Positions 18,297 through 27,388 are shown, numbered from the stretch's first letter. The stretch: 64,000 bases of DNA from Dactylosporangium sp040605635 (GCF_040605635.1 NZ_JBEXDG010000023.1:62001-126000), one strand, 5' to 3'. The notes: generated by a model from the letters alone, not told the origin. Program-made: numbers and translations.

Positions 18297-20084
18297 ATGG
18301 GCCGCAGGCTGTCCGTTTCGCTCACGCTCGCCGGTGTGGGGCTGCTGCTGCTCGTGGGGGTCAACCCCGCCGGCGCGGCGCCCGCCGAGCGGTCCGGCAG
18401 CTACGTCGTCGACGGCGTGCGGACCCAGGAGGACCGCAACCGGGTCGCCCGCAGCGGCGCCGCCATCGACACGATCGATCACGGCCGGGCCGAGATCACC
18501 GCCCTGCCCTCCGAGGTCCGCAAGCTGCGCGGCCAGGGATACAAGGTCGCCGAGGTGCTGACCGAGGACTTCCCGGCCGCCGACGCCGGCTACCACAACT
18601 ACACGGAAATGGTCGCCGAGCTGGACAAGATCGTCGCCGCCAATCCGAAGATCGCCAGCAAGAGCAGCATCGGCAAGTCGTACCAGGGCCGCGACATGCC
18701 ATTGATCAAGATCTCCGACAACGTCGCGGTCGACGAGGACGAGCCGGAGGTGCTCTATGGCGCCCACCAGCACGCCCGCGAGCATTTGACCGTCGAGATG
18801 GCGTTGTACCTGGTGAAGCTGTACACCGACGGATACGGCAAGGATCCCCGCATCACGAAACTCGTCGACAGCCGCGAGCTGTGGATCGTGCCCGACCTCA
18901 ACCCGGACGGCGGCGAATACGACATCGCCACCGGCAGCTACCGCAGCTGGCGCAAGAACCGCCAGCCCAACGCCGGGTCCAGCAGCATCGGCACCGACCT
19001 CAACCGCAACTGGAGCTTCAAGTTCGCCTGCTGCGGCGGCTCGTCGGGCAACCCGTCGTCGGAGACCTACCACGGCGACGCGGCCTTCTCCGCGCCGGAG
19101 ACCCAGCACCTGCGCGACTTCGTGCTCAGCCGGCGCGTCGGCGGGGTCCAGCAGATCAAGGCGAGCATCGACTTCCACACGTTCTCGGAGCTGATCCTCT
19201 GGCCGTACGGGTACACCGGCACCGACACGGCGGCCGGGCTCAACGCCGACCAGGAGTCCGCGTTCCGGGCCCTCGGCACGGGGATGGCGAAGTCCAACGG
19301 CTACACGCCGGAGCAGTCCAGCGACCTGTACATCACCGACGGCTCGATCATCGACTGGCTGTGGGCGACGCAGGGCATCTTCGCCTACACGTTCGAGATG
19401 TACCCCGGGCCCAACTCCAGCGCCGGCTTCTACCCGCCGGCCAGCGTGATCTCCGCGCAGACGGCCCGCAACAAGGAGGCCAGCCTGCAGCTCGCGGAGT
19501 ACGCCGACTGCGTCTACCGGATCATCGGCAAGCAGGCCCAGTACTGCGGCGCCGACACCGTCTGGTCCGACGACTTCGAGAGCGCGAGCGGCTGGACCGC
19601 CGCCGGCGGCACCGCGACCAGCGGCCTGTGGGAGCGCGGCGACCCGGAGGCGACCACGCAGAACGGCCCGAAACAGCTCGGCGACGCCGTCAGCGGCGAC
19701 AACGACCTGGTGACCGGGCGCAGGGCGGGCACCTCGGCGGGCAGCTACGACGTCGACGGCGGCACCACCGGGATACGGTCGCCGTCCGTCGCGCTGCCGG
19801 CCAAGGGCCCGCTGAAGCTGAGCTGGTCCTGGTACTTCGCCCACGCCGCGAACGCGTCCGCCGCCGACAGTTTCAAGGTCAGCGTGCTGCAGAACGGCTC
19901 GAAAACCGCGATCTTCACCAAGGCCGGCGCCGCGAGCGACCGCGACGCCGTCTGGGACACCGCGGGCGCCGACCTGACTCCCTATGCGGGCAAGACGATC
20001 CAGCTGCTGATCGAGGCCACGGACGCCGCCGGCGCCAGTCTCATCGAGGCCGCCGTCGACGACGTTGTGATCAAGAGAGGTTGA
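18297..20084 (+). CDS. Secreted M14-family zinc carboxypeptidase
   Basis: A 595-residue secreted metallocarboxypeptidase. A signal peptide (about 1-28, cleavage after AGA) precedes a propeptide-like segment and the M14 domain (about 100-400). Zinc ligands are H159 and E162 in HAREH and H294 in DFHTFSE. The catalytic glutamate is E367 in YTFEMYP, and substrate-binding DLNRNW is at 234-239. The C-terminal 190 residues form a beta-rich domain like those on secreted metalloproteases (WSDDFESASGW start), perhaps for substrate binding. ATG 18297 has an AGGGAGG site; the frame extends 33 bases further without a site. Confidence 0.93.
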   Translation: MGRRLSVSLTLAGVGLLLLVGVNPAGAAPAERSGSYVVDGVRTQEDRNRVARSGAAIDTIDHGRAEITALPSEVRKLRGQGYKVAEVLTEDFPAADAGYHNYTEMVAELDKIVAANPKIASKSSIGKSYQGRDMPLIKISDNVAVDEDEPEVLYGAHQHAREHLTVEMALYLVKLYTDGYGKDPRITKLVDSRELWIVPDLNPDGGEYDIATGSYRSWRKNRQPNAGSSSIGTDLNRNWSFKFACCGGSSGNPSSETYHGDAAFSAPETQHLRDFVLSRRVGGVQQIKASIDFHTFSELILWPYGYTGTDTAAGLNADQESAFRALGTGMAKSNGYTPEQSSDLYITDGSIIDWLWATQGIFAYTFEMYPGPNSSAGFYPPASVISAQTARNKEASLQLAEYADCVYRIIGKQAQYCGADTVWSDDFESASGWTAAGGTATSGLWERGDPEATTQNGPKQLGDAVSGDNDLVTGRRAGTSAGSYDVDGGTTGIRSPSVALPAKGPLKLSWSWYFAHAANASAADSFKVSVLQNGSKTAIFTKAGAASDRDAVWDTAGADLTPYAGKTIQLLIEATDAAGASLIEAAVDDVVIKRG

Positions 20085-20110
20085 CGAAACCGCTCGCGAA
20101 GCCGACGGAG

Positions 20111-20851
20111 CTAAAAGCGGTATTCGTCGGAAATCTCGATCAGTGCGAAATGAGCGCCCATGGGATCGGCGACCCGGGCGTACCAACCCGCCGACGACAC
20201 CATCGGCTTGCGGGCCACCGTGCCACCCAGCTCCGCCACCCGCTCACACGCCGTGACGGCGTCGTCGACCATGAAGCACACCGTCCAGTGCTCCGGCAGC
20301 CCCGGCGGGAACCTGTCGTCGATCGGCAGCAGCCCACCGACGGCGTCGTTGTGGTGGTGCAGCTCGAAATACGGCTCGGCGTTCTCCGTCTCGACGGCGT
20401 GCCAGCCGAAGACCTCGCTGTAGAAGGCGTTGGTCCGCGCCAGGTCGTGGGACGCCAGCTCGTACCAGCAGATCGCACCCGGCTCGAAGGACACCTGCGC
20501 CCCGCCGAACCTGCTGCGCTGCCAGGTCCCGAACACCGCCCCACCGGCGTCGGCGAACACGGCCATGGTGCCCAGGTCGCGCACGGTGGTCGGGGGCACC
20601 TTCACCGACCCGCCGGCCCGCTGGACCGCCTCCGCAGCGCCGGCCGGGTCGTCGGTGGAGATCGAGATCAGCCATGCGGGCCGGCCGGCGGTGCGCAGGC
20701 CGGCCACCGCGCGGCCGTTGTGCGTGAAATGCCCGTCGTCATTGAACTGCCAGCCGAAGAGGCCGCCGTAGAACGCCCGCGCGGCAACCGGATCGGGACT
20801 GCCGACCTCGGCCCAGCACGGCGTGCCCGGTGCGTAACCCCGTACTCGCAT
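20111..20851 (-). CDS. Two-domain VOC (glyoxalase/bleomycin-resistance fold) protein
   Basis: A 246-residue protein with two tandem VOC domains (about 7-120 and 130-242), each with the paired beta-alpha-beta modules typical of the superfamily (FYGGLFGWQ and FYSEVFGWH mark equivalent positions). Such proteins bind or transform small molecules with a metal. The substrate is unknown. It is a clear paralogue of the gene at 46380-47162: both open with RVRGYAPxTPCW. Confidence 0.85.
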   Translation of the reverse strand: MRVRGYAPGTPCWAEVGSPDPVAARAFYGGLFGWQFNDDGHFTHNGRAVAGLRTAGRPAWLISISTDDPAGAAEAVQRAGGSVKVPPTTVRDLGTMAVFADAGGAVFGTWQRSRFGGAQVSFEPGAICWYELASHDLARTNAFYSEVFGWHAVETENAEPYFELHHHNDAVGGLLPIDDRFPPGLPEHWTVCFMVDDAVTACERVAELGGTVARKPMVSSAGWYARVADPMGAHFALIEISDEYRF

Positions 20852-20905
20852 TCCGCGTCCTCCCGGTTGTCAGACTGTTTCGAGATAGTGACATCCGGGA
20901 CGTGA

Positions 20906-22840
20906 TCACGACACCCCATCCAACGGTGCAGGAAGCGGACGTTCGTGCAGAACGTCCAACCGCGAGACGGCCCGCGTCAGGACCACGAACAAGCGGTTGA
21001 GCCCGCGCGGCTCGGCCTCGACGATGTCGGCCGGCTCGACGACGATCACATGGTCGTACTCGAGACCCTTGGCCAGGCTCGCGGGCAGCACGGTGACCCG
21101 CTCGGGCTCGATCTCCCTGAGCTGGGCGGTGATCGCCGGGATCGTCGCGTCCGCCGCGATCACGCCGATCGACCCCTCGAACGCCAGCGCCCGGCGCACC
21201 GCCTCCCGCAGCGGCGTGGCGCCGATCGTCAGCGCCCCGTCGGTCCGCAGCGACCGCGCCTCCGGCACGTCGACCCCCAGTGCCGGCAGCAGCCGGTTGG
21301 CCAGCGCGACCACGGCGGCCGGCACGCGGAACCCCGTCGTCAGCGGCACCACCCGCGCGCCGGGCTTGCCGAGGTGCCCCAGCAGCGTCCGCCACTCCAG
21401 CGCCGCCCACGGCGCCGTGCCCTGCGCCAGGTCGCCGAGCAGCGTGATCGACCCGTGCTCCGACCGCCGGGCGATCACCCGCGCCTGCATCGGCGACAGG
21501 TCCTGCGCCTCGTCCAGCACCACGTGGCCGAACGACGGGACCCGGTCGATCAGTCCCGCGGCCTCGTCCACCAGTACCGCATCCGCGGCGGTCCAACGGG
21601 CCGACTTCGCCGTCTTCGGCGGCTTGGACCAGGTGATCGCCGCCCGCTCGGCCTCGGTGAGCAACTCGTCGGCCGGGTCGCTGAGCACCTCGAACACCAG
21701 CTGCTCAGGCGTGACCGCGGGCCACGCGTGATCCAGCACCTCGAGCACCGGCTGCGCCCTGCCCATCCGGCGCTGCCAGCCCTCGCTCGGCGAGTCGCCG
21801 CGCCGCGCCTCCGACTGCCGCATCAGCAGCGACACGATCCTCGCCCGCACACGCTCGCGGCCGATCCCGTACGGCGGCGCCTCCCGCCGCACGTCGTCGA
21901 CCACCCGCCGCAGGGCGTCGGTGGACACCCGCCACCGGTATGACCCGTCGGAAACGGTCAGCGGCTCCTCGGGCTTCCGGATCTTGCCGTTGAGCCGCTT
22001 CGCGAGCACCGCGGCCATCCGGGGGTCGTGCTTGACCTCGGCGGCGGCTTCCTCGTCGACGGCTTTCACGGGTGTACCGAGCAGCCCGTCGATCGTCGAC
22101 TGTCGCACCTCGATCTCGCCGAGGGCGGGCAGCACGCTGGCGATGTAGCTCAGGAACGCGCTGTTCGGCCCCACGATCAGCACCCCGGACCGCTTGAGCT
22201 GCTCGCGGTGCAGATACAGCAGGTACGCCGCCCGGTGCAGCCCCACGGCCGTCTTCCCGGTGCCGGGCGCCCCCTGGACGCAGATCGACTCGTCCAGCTC
22301 GGCGCGGACCAGTTCGTCCTGCTCGGGCTGGATGGTGGCGACGATGTCCCGCATCGGCCCGACGCGGGGTCGCTCGATCTCCTCCAGCAGGATCCGGCTG
22401 GTGCCGAGCTCCTCGCCGGCGCGCAGGTGCTCGTCCTCGAAGCTGGTCAGTTCGCCTTTGACGAACCCGAACCGACGTCTGGCTCTGACGTCCTGTGGGT
22501 CTTTGACGCTGGCCTGGTAGAACTTCCGGGAGATCGGTGCCCGCCAGTCGAGCACCATCGGCTCCCCGGCCACGTCGGTGACGTGCCGCCGCCCGACGTG
22601 GAACTTCTCCTCGTCGATGTCCAGCTTGCCGAAGAACAGAGGAGTGTCGGGGCTGTCCGCCAGTTCGGCGATCCGCCGGGCCAGGTGCCGGCCGAGCGTC
22701 TCCGCCGCGAACGGGTCCCCGGCCACCTGATCCCCGGTGGCGAACAGATCCTCGGCGTGCTCCCTCATCCGGCGCAGCGCCTTGCGTGAGGCTTCCAGGT
22801 GCGCTCGCTCTGCGGCGAGCTCGTCTTCCAGTGCGGGCAC
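20906..22840 (-). CDS. helD: HelD-family RNA polymerase recycling ATPase (UvrD-like)
   Basis: A 644-residue superfamily 1 ATPase without a full DNA helicase architecture. HelD proteins bind stalled RNA polymerase and free it from DNA, and some protect it from rifamycins. An N-terminal helical/coiled-coil region (1-60) precedes Walker A GAPGTGKT (190-197). A Walker B-type HVVLDEAQDLSP, motif LLGDLAQGT and a late LAKGLEYDHV with VVLTRAVS follow. GTG 22840 has an AAGGAAA site; a longer frame starts at a TTG at 22894. The 5' third is duplicated in three partial copies at 24.9, 26.5 and 32.0 kb, all broken at Walker A. Confidence 0.88.
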   Translation of the reverse strand: MPALEDELAAERAHLEASRKALRRMREHAEDLFATGDQVAGDPFAAETLGRHLARRIAELADSPDTPLFFGKLDIDEEKFHVGRRHVTDVAGEPMVLDWRAPISRKFYQASVKDPQDVRARRRFGFVKGELTSFEDEHLRAGEELGTSRILLEEIERPRVGPMRDIVATIQPEQDELVRAELDESICVQGAPGTGKTAVGLHRAAYLLYLHREQLKRSGVLIVGPNSAFLSYIASVLPALGEIEVRQSTIDGLLGTPVKAVDEEAAAEVKHDPRMAAVLAKRLNGKIRKPEEPLTVSDGSYRWRVSTDALRRVVDDVRREAPPYGIGRERVRARIVSLLMRQSEARRGDSPSEGWQRRMGRAQPVLEVLDHAWPAVTPEQLVFEVLSDPADELLTEAERAAITWSKPPKTAKSARWTAADAVLVDEAAGLIDRVPSFGHVVLDEAQDLSPMQARVIARRSEHGSITLLGDLAQGTAPWAALEWRTLLGHLGKPGARVVPLTTGFRVPAAVVALANRLLPALGVDVPEARSLRTDGALTIGATPLREAVRRALAFEGSIGVIAADATIPAITAQLREIEPERVTVLPASLAKGLEYDHVIVVEPADIVEAEPRGLNRLFVVLTRAVSRLDVLHERPLPAPLDGVS

Positions 22841-22990
22841 GTTGATTTCCTTCAGGGGAATCTCAGCTGCTGCTCGCTCGCGTATCCAGGGCAACCCGGC
22901 GCGTCGGGACGTCCGCTGCGGTGCCTACCTCACCGCGGCCGTCAAGCGGTGCTCTAGCGTACGCGTGATTCGGGTGCCGTCCCACCGAAT
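22841..22990 (-). promoter_or_regulatory. Conserved leader of helD, shared with its partial copies
   Basis: The 150 bases before helD are repeated before the truncated copies (about 25562-25725 and 27092-27250). On the minus strand GCGGTG and CACCGC (22918-22936) can pair around AGGTAGG, enclosed by CCGC and GCGG. The AAGGAAA ribosome binding site is kept in all copies. Conservation of the leader with each 5' fragment suggests that it is a working promoter or leader. Confidence 0.6.
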
Positions 22991-23036
22991 TACGGCCGTG
23001 CCTCCCGGAGGGTCGGCCGTGATTCGCACCGGCTTG

Positions 23037-24347
23037 TCACCGGTCTTGCTTGAGCGCCCTACGGCACCAAAGTGCGCGAGCCCTGACGCGCTCCACCAAA
23101 CGGGCCGACAGCTTGCTCTCGAGCGCTAGGACCGTTCCGTCTTGCGCGGCCTGTTCAAAGCAGCCCGGTGTACGTGCGGCAAGCGTGTCGATCCTTGTGA
23201 TGGTCTCTTCGGGATCGAGCCGATTCGTTTCCGCGAATCGACGCCAATGCCGGTCGCTGATGCCCTCGATCCGGTACTCGCCACCGATACGCATGGCCAT
23301 CTGCAGTTTTGGCAGGTACATGTCGTTATATGCGAGAGCGCTCGCAACGTCATACAGCGGAGCCAGACGGACCTGCCCTCCCGAGAGTAGAAGCGAGTAG
23401 TTCTTCGCGTGGGCATCAGTACCGGCGATGATCCAGTTGAAAGCCAGTGCGTCAACGAATCGGGCGATGTGTGCGTCCGCGACGCGCTTCGGATGAACCT
23501 CGCGTCGGAGCAGGTCGATGATGTGTTCGGGCGACGGCCCGCCATCGCTCTGGTACTTGTTGGCCGGCGATACTCCCAGCGCCTGACACAGGTCTTCCTG
23601 ATGCAGGCGCTGGACCAGTCCTGTCTCGGACTGATACCGGCGGTCATACCGTTCTACCTCGATCGCTCGCTCATCTTCGAACGTCACCACCGAAGAACGT
23701 GCAACGAGGAGGCCGGCCAGGCCCGCCGCCGACAAGCAAAGGTGCTCATTGAGATCGTGCTCGTCCAGCCCCGCCACTGCCGGCTTCAGGATGTGCGTCG
23801 TGGGCGTCGAGCCCCAGGGCTCGCCCCAGCGTCGGGCGACCGGATCGAAATACAAGGCAGTCTTGGCCTGTGCCCCGGCAAGGCTGAACTGACCGCTGTT
23901 GTGAACATGCCAGGAAGTTGGGTCGGCACGCAGGACGCGTAGCCGCTCGGCTAGGTGCGCCTCGTCCAGCCATTGCACCCCACCCTCGCCATTGACGATC
24001 GACTCAACCCGGCCGGGCTCGACAAATTGGGCACCGCTCGCGCAGTCCTCGCCGACGTGCTGTAAGAGCGCGAACGGGTTACCCGCCGATATCTGGTAGT
24101 CACGTGCCCAGCGTTCGAGCACTCGCTCGTTGTCGGGCAACAACCCCCAAAGCACGGGACGGACAACCGGATCCTCATGTATTCGGCGAGCGAGCGGCAT
24201 CGACAGTGATAACGGAGTAGCGTTCCGTGCAAAGCGCCAGTCTTCGTCGTACTCCAGCGCGAGACGCCCGTTGTCGGCTTGGGTCAGCACGCCGACTCGT
24301 CTGCCCGCCATGAGGACAATCAGGCTTTTGCCGACGGTCTCAGGCAT
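23037..24347 (-). CDS. hipA: HipA-family serine/threonine kinase toxin
   Basis: A 436-residue toxin kinase. HipA proteins phosphorylate translation components such as glutamyl-tRNA synthetase and induce dormancy. The N-terminal subdomain (1-105) carries the VLMAGRRVGVL start. The nucleotide-binding region has FSLAGAQAKTAL (154-165). The catalytic loop AGTDAHAKNYS has D311 and N316, and the metal-binding D333 lies in LYDVAS. All key residues are intact, so it should be active. The gene overlaps hipB by eight bases. The pair lies between intact helD and its first 5' fragment. Confidence 0.92.
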   Translation of the reverse strand: MPETVGKSLIVLMAGRRVGVLTQADNGRLALEYDEDWRFARNATPLSLSMPLARRIHEDPVVRPVLWGLLPDNERVLERWARDYQISAGNPFALLQHVGEDCASGAQFVEPGRVESIVNGEGGVQWLDEAHLAERLRVLRADPTSWHVHNSGQFSLAGAQAKTALYFDPVARRWGEPWGSTPTTHILKPAVAGLDEHDLNEHLCLSAAGLAGLLVARSSVVTFEDERAIEVERYDRRYQSETGLVQRLHQEDLCQALGVSPANKYQSDGGPSPEHIIDLLRREVHPKRVADAHIARFVDALAFNWIIAGTDAHAKNYSLLLSGGQVRLAPLYDVASALAYNDMYLPKLQMAMRIGGEYRIEGISDRHWRRFAETNRLDPEETITRIDTLAARTPGCFEQAAQDGTVLALESKLSARLVERVRARALWCRRALKQDR

Positions 24348-24612
24348 GATCGCCCCCGAGGTCGTCGAGCAGTGTGTCGAGATCGATGTCGCCCGCGTCC
24401 GGTCCGATGGGCGATGCGTCCAACCCGATGCTCAGCGCATGAAGCGTTCGCAGCACCAATCCGAATTCGGCGGTTGCCTTGCCCGCCTCAAGGTCCGAAA
24501 GCCAACGACGACTGACGCCGGCCTCCGCGGCGAGCTCAGCCTGCGTTCGGCCACTATCCTGCCTGCTTTGCCGAACGAAAAAGCCAAGGTCTCGTGCGCT
24601 GGCGATCCTCAT
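24340..24612 (-). CDS. hipB: HipB-type XRE-family antitoxin
   Basis: A 90-residue helix-turn-helix protein (HTH about 18-60, TQAELAAEAGVSRRWLSDLE). It is expected to bind HipA and repress the operon. The acidic C-terminal tail (DIDLDTLLDDLGG) resembles those that contact the toxin. ATG 24612 starts MRIASARDLGFFVRQ; the longer frame to 24867 runs back through the operators and is not credible. Overlap with hipA implies coupled translation. Confidence 0.9.
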   Translation of the reverse strand: MRIASARDLGFFVRQSRQDSGRTQAELAAEAGVSRRWLSDLEAGKATAEFGLVLRTLHALSIGLDASPIGPDAGDIDLDTLLDDLGGDHA

Positions 24613-24628
24613 CCCTACCTCATCACAT

Positions 24629-24671
24629 GTGCACGTACGTGCCCACCCTACTCTAATGTGCGCGTACGTGC
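24629..24671 (-). promoter_or_regulatory. Two palindromic operators before hipBA
   Basis: GCACGTACGTGC (24631-24642) is a perfect 12-base palindrome. GCGCGTACGTGC (24660-24671) is a second copy with one mismatch, 29 bases (about three helical turns) away. Both extend with a leading TGT. They lie directly before hipB and bracket a TAGAGT that could serve as a -10 element on the minus strand. HipB-type autorepression is the likely use. Confidence 0.78.
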
Positions 24672-24933
24672 ACCGTGACGCGGCTGTGCATGAACGCGCA
24701 CACGCCGCCAATCCAGCGCAGTCGGCTCCTTGCCGTTGACGTTGTATGAACAGGTTGTAGATGAGCTGACCAAACTGATGGACCGGCTCCGCCGGGATGG
24801 TCACACGGATCGATCCCGAGTCGCTCTTCGCCCTTGCGGCGGCGTGCCCGGTAGCCGGACAGGACAAGCGGTTCGCCGCCTACCCGGCAGACTTCCGCAA
24901 CCGGCACCGCTGCCGGCTTCCGGACTGAAAAAG
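24672..24933. other. Spacer between the hipBA promoter and the first helD fragment
   Basis: About 260 bases without a recognised gene. A 43-codon plus-strand frame at 24797-24928 (starting MVTRIDPESLFAL) and an adjoining frame that encodes LYEQVVDELTKLMDRL may be remnants of one small gene, separated by a frame change near 24795. I do not recognise it. The segment ends at the TGTGTCA junction with the helD fragment. Confidence 0.35.
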
Positions 24934-25725
24934 TGTGTCAGTTTCGGGGGTTGGGGTTCCCGGTGCCGGGCGCCCCCTGGACGCAGATCGACTCGTCCAG
25001 CTCGGCGCGGACCAGTTCGTCCTGCTCGGGCTGGATGGTGGCGACGATGTCCCGCATCGGCCCGACGCGCGGCCGTTCGATCTCCTCGAGCAGGATCCGG
25101 CTGGTGCCGAGCTCCTCCCCGGCCTGCAGGTGCTCGTCCTCGAAGCTGGTCAGCTCGCCCCTGACGAAGCCGAACCGGCGCCGGGTGCTGACGTCCTGGG
25201 GGTCCTTGACGCTCGCCTGGTAGAACTTCCGGCTCATCGGCGCCCGCCAGTCGAGCACCATCGGCTCCCCGGCCACGTCGGTGACGTGCCGCCGCCCGAC
25301 GTGGAACCTGCCGCCCTCGTCAGCTTCTACGGCCTCGATGTCCAGCTTGCCGAAGAACAGTGGGGTATCGGGACTGTCGGCGAGCTCGGCGATCCGCCGG
25401 GCCAGGTGCCGGCCGAGCGTCTCGGCGGCGAACGGGTCCCCGGCGACCTGATCGCCGGTGGAGAAGGGGTCCTCGGCATGCTCCCGCATCCTGCGCAGGG
25501 CCTTGCGTGAGGCTTCCAGGTGCGCTCGCTCTGCGGCGAGCTCGTCTTCCAGTGCGGGCACGTTGATTTCCTTCAGGGGAATCTCAGCTGCTGCTCGCTC
25601 GCGTATCCAGGGCAACCCGGCGCGTCGGGACGTCCGCTGCGGTGCCTACCTCACCGCGGCCGTCAAGCGGTGCTCCAGCCTACGCGCCATGCCGCACCCA
25701 CTCCACCGAATTACGGCCCTTGCAG
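24934..25725 (-). pseudogene. First displaced 5' fragment of helD with its leader
   Basis: A partial copy of helD covering the leader, start and first 195 codons. The frame from GTG 25561 to TGA 24938 encodes 207 residues, nearly identical to HelD but with a six-residue-longer loop (EAVEADEGGR) and several substitutions. Similarity stops inside Walker A: after APGTG the protein reads NPNPRN and stops at the TGA in TGTGTCA. The ribosome binding site and frame are intact, so a truncated protein could be made. Many differences from helD are synonymous, which argues against a very recent duplication. Confidence 0.85.
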
Positions 25726-25739
25726 AGTAGGCGTCCCGT

Positions 25740-25757
25740 GTTAAGAATATTGTTAAC
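25740..25757 (+). promoter_or_regulatory. Inverted repeat before the RelE/HigB-type toxin gene
   Basis: GTTAA (25740-25744) and TTAAC (25753-25757) form an inverted repeat around an AT-rich centre, just before GGGAGG and the GTG start. In this GC-rich genome the AT-rich patch is probably the promoter and operator of the toxin-antitoxin operon. Confidence 0.6.
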
Positions 25758-25773
25758 TACGGGAGGTGGGCCG

Positions 25774-26157
25774 GTGGAGTGGGAGATCCTGATGACCACG
25801 CAGGTGGAGGAGTTCCTCGACAAACTCCACGCGGTCGACCGCGAGACGCACCGTCTGGTGAACCAGGCGATCCTCGTCTTGGAGCAAAGCGGTCCTGCGG
25901 AAGGTAGGCCGCTCGTCGACACGATAACGGCCTCGAAGATCACCAACATGAAGGAACTCCGTCCACCGTCCGGCGGTCGAAGTGAGGTCAGGATCCTCTT
26001 CGTCTTCGACCCGTGGCGGTCGGCAATCTTGCTGATCGCCGGAGACAAGTCCGGACAGTGGAGTCGTTGGTATCGCGAGGCAATACCTGAGGCGGAGCAG
26101 TTCTACGCCTCATACTTGAAGGAGCGAGAAGGGGAGATCGGCGATGGGCAGCGTTAA
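25774..26157 (+). CDS. RelE/HigB-type (phage Gp49-like) toxin
   Basis: A 127-residue small basic protein of the Gp49-like/HigB toxin family, probably a ribosome-dependent mRNA endonuclease. The diagnostic pattern is present: MKELRPPSGGRSEVRILFVF, then SAILLIAGDKSGQW and WYREAIPEAEQFYASYL. GTG 25774 has a GGGAGG site eight bases upstream; the frame stays open to 25642 without family similarity. It precedes and overlaps its antitoxin gene by 14 bases. This toxin-first order is usual for HigBA. Confidence 0.88.
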   Translation: MEWEILMTTQVEEFLDKLHAVDRETHRLVNQAILVLEQSGPAEGRPLVDTITASKITNMKELRPPSGGRSEVRILFVFDPWRSAILLIAGDKSGQWSRWYREAIPEAEQFYASYLKEREGEIGDGQR

Positions 26158-26464
26158 GCGTTGGCGGGACACGGATCACCTGGAGCGTGCGGTCGACACC
26201 GCCGGTGGTCAGGTGGCATTCGACGCGGCGGTGGGTGCCATGCTGGACGAGGCACGCGGTTGGCGGCTGGCCGAGCTGCGGAAGCGGCGTGAGATGACCC
26301 AGGAGCAGGTCGCGGTCCGGATGGGTGTGTCGGTGGCGCGGGTGTCGCAGATCGAGGCGGGCAGTGTCTCCACCCAGGATGTGCTGGGCCGTTACATCGC
26401 AGCGCTCGGCGGCACTCTCAAACTGATCGCCGACTTCGGCGACGAACAGCTCAAGGTGGCCTGA
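26144..26464 (+). CDS. XRE-family (HigA-type) antitoxin
   Basis: A 106-residue antitoxin with a central helix-turn-helix (about 45-80, MTQEQVAVRMGVSVARVSQIE) and an AALGGTLKLIADFGDEQL tail. It is expected to bind the upstream toxin and repress the operon at the inverted repeat near 25750. ATG 26144 lies inside the toxin gene. Its last 14 codons recur in the chimeric pseudogene at 32146-32190. The helD fragment junction begins 18 bases after its stop. Confidence 0.9.
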   Translation: MGSVKRWRDTDHLERAVDTAGGQVAFDAAVGAMLDEARGWRLAELRKRREMTQEQVAVRMGVSVARVSQIEAGSVSTQDVLGRYIAALGGTLKLIADFGDEQLKVA

Positions 26465-26481
26465 CTCCTGCGGACCGGCAG

Positions 26482-27250
26482 TGTGTCAGATTCCGGGGTT
26501 GGGGTTCCCGGTGCCGGGCGCCCCTTGGACGCAGATGGACTCGTCGAGCTCGGCCCGGACCAGCTCGTCCTGCTCCGGCTGGATCGTCGCGACGATGTCC
26601 CGCATCGGCCCGACGCGGGGTCGCTCGATCTCCTCCAGCAGGATCCGGCTGGTGCCGAGCTCCTCGCCGGCGCGCAGGTGCTCGTCCTCGAAGCTGGTCA
26701 GCGCCCCCTTGACGAACCCGAACCGCCGCCGGGTCGTGACGCTCTGCGGGTCCTTGACGCTGGCCTGATAGAACTTCCGCGAGATCGGCGCCCGCCAGTC
26801 CAGCACCATCGGCTCCCCGGCCACGTCGGTGACGTGCCGCCGCCCGACGTGAAACTTCTCCTCTTCGATTTCCAGCTTGCCGAAGAACAACGGCGTGTCG
26901 GGACTGTCGGCCAACTCGGCGATCCGCCGCGCCAGATGCCGCCCCAGTGTCTCCGCCGCGAAGGGATCCCCGGCCACCTGATCCCCGGTGGAGAAGAGGT
27001 CCTCAGCATGCTCCCGCATGCGTTTGAGCGCCTGTCGCGACGCCGTGAGATGCGCTCGCTCTGCGGCGAGCTCCTGATCGAGTGCGGGCACGGTGATTTC
27101 CTTCAGGGGAATCTCAGCTGCTGCTCGCTCACGTATCCGGGATCACCCCGGCGCGTAGGGACGTCCGCTGCGGTGCCTACCTCACCGCGGCCGTCAAGCG
27201 GTCATTCACATTACGCGCGGTGCGTCCACCACTCCACCGAATATCGCAGT
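26482..27250 (-). pseudogene. Second displaced 5' fragment of helD with its leader
   Basis: A second partial helD copy. The frame from GTG 27091 to TGA 26486 encodes 201 residues, equivalent to HelD 1-195 followed by NPNPGI. The start keeps its AAGGAAA site, and no stop or frameshift interrupts the frame. It is more diverged from helD than the first fragment (MPALDQELAAERAHLTASRQ start, KLEIEEEKF loop), mostly at silent positions. The break point and TGTGTCA junction match the other copies exactly. Confidence 0.85.
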
Positions 27251-27388
27251 TGCCGAGGGACCGGAGGTGCCTGATGCAGGATTCTTCGTCCAGAGGTTCC
27301 GGCCCGGAACGCATTGCGCCCCGGGCCGACTCCTGCGACCTTGGTTGATCTTCAGCTGTGCGCCGAGAATCTCGTGGTCACCCTCGAA

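Noticed and set aside
18204..20186. 660-codon minus-strand frame opposite the carboxypeptidase gene
   Set aside because: Valine/glycine/arginine-rich shadow. The plus-strand gene has a signal peptide and zinc ligands.
20906..22894. Naming the full helD-like gene as HelR-type rifampicin resistance determinant
   Set aside because: The N-terminal sequence fits general HelD proteins better, and I found no rifamycin-associated element in its leader. A resistance role would need testing.
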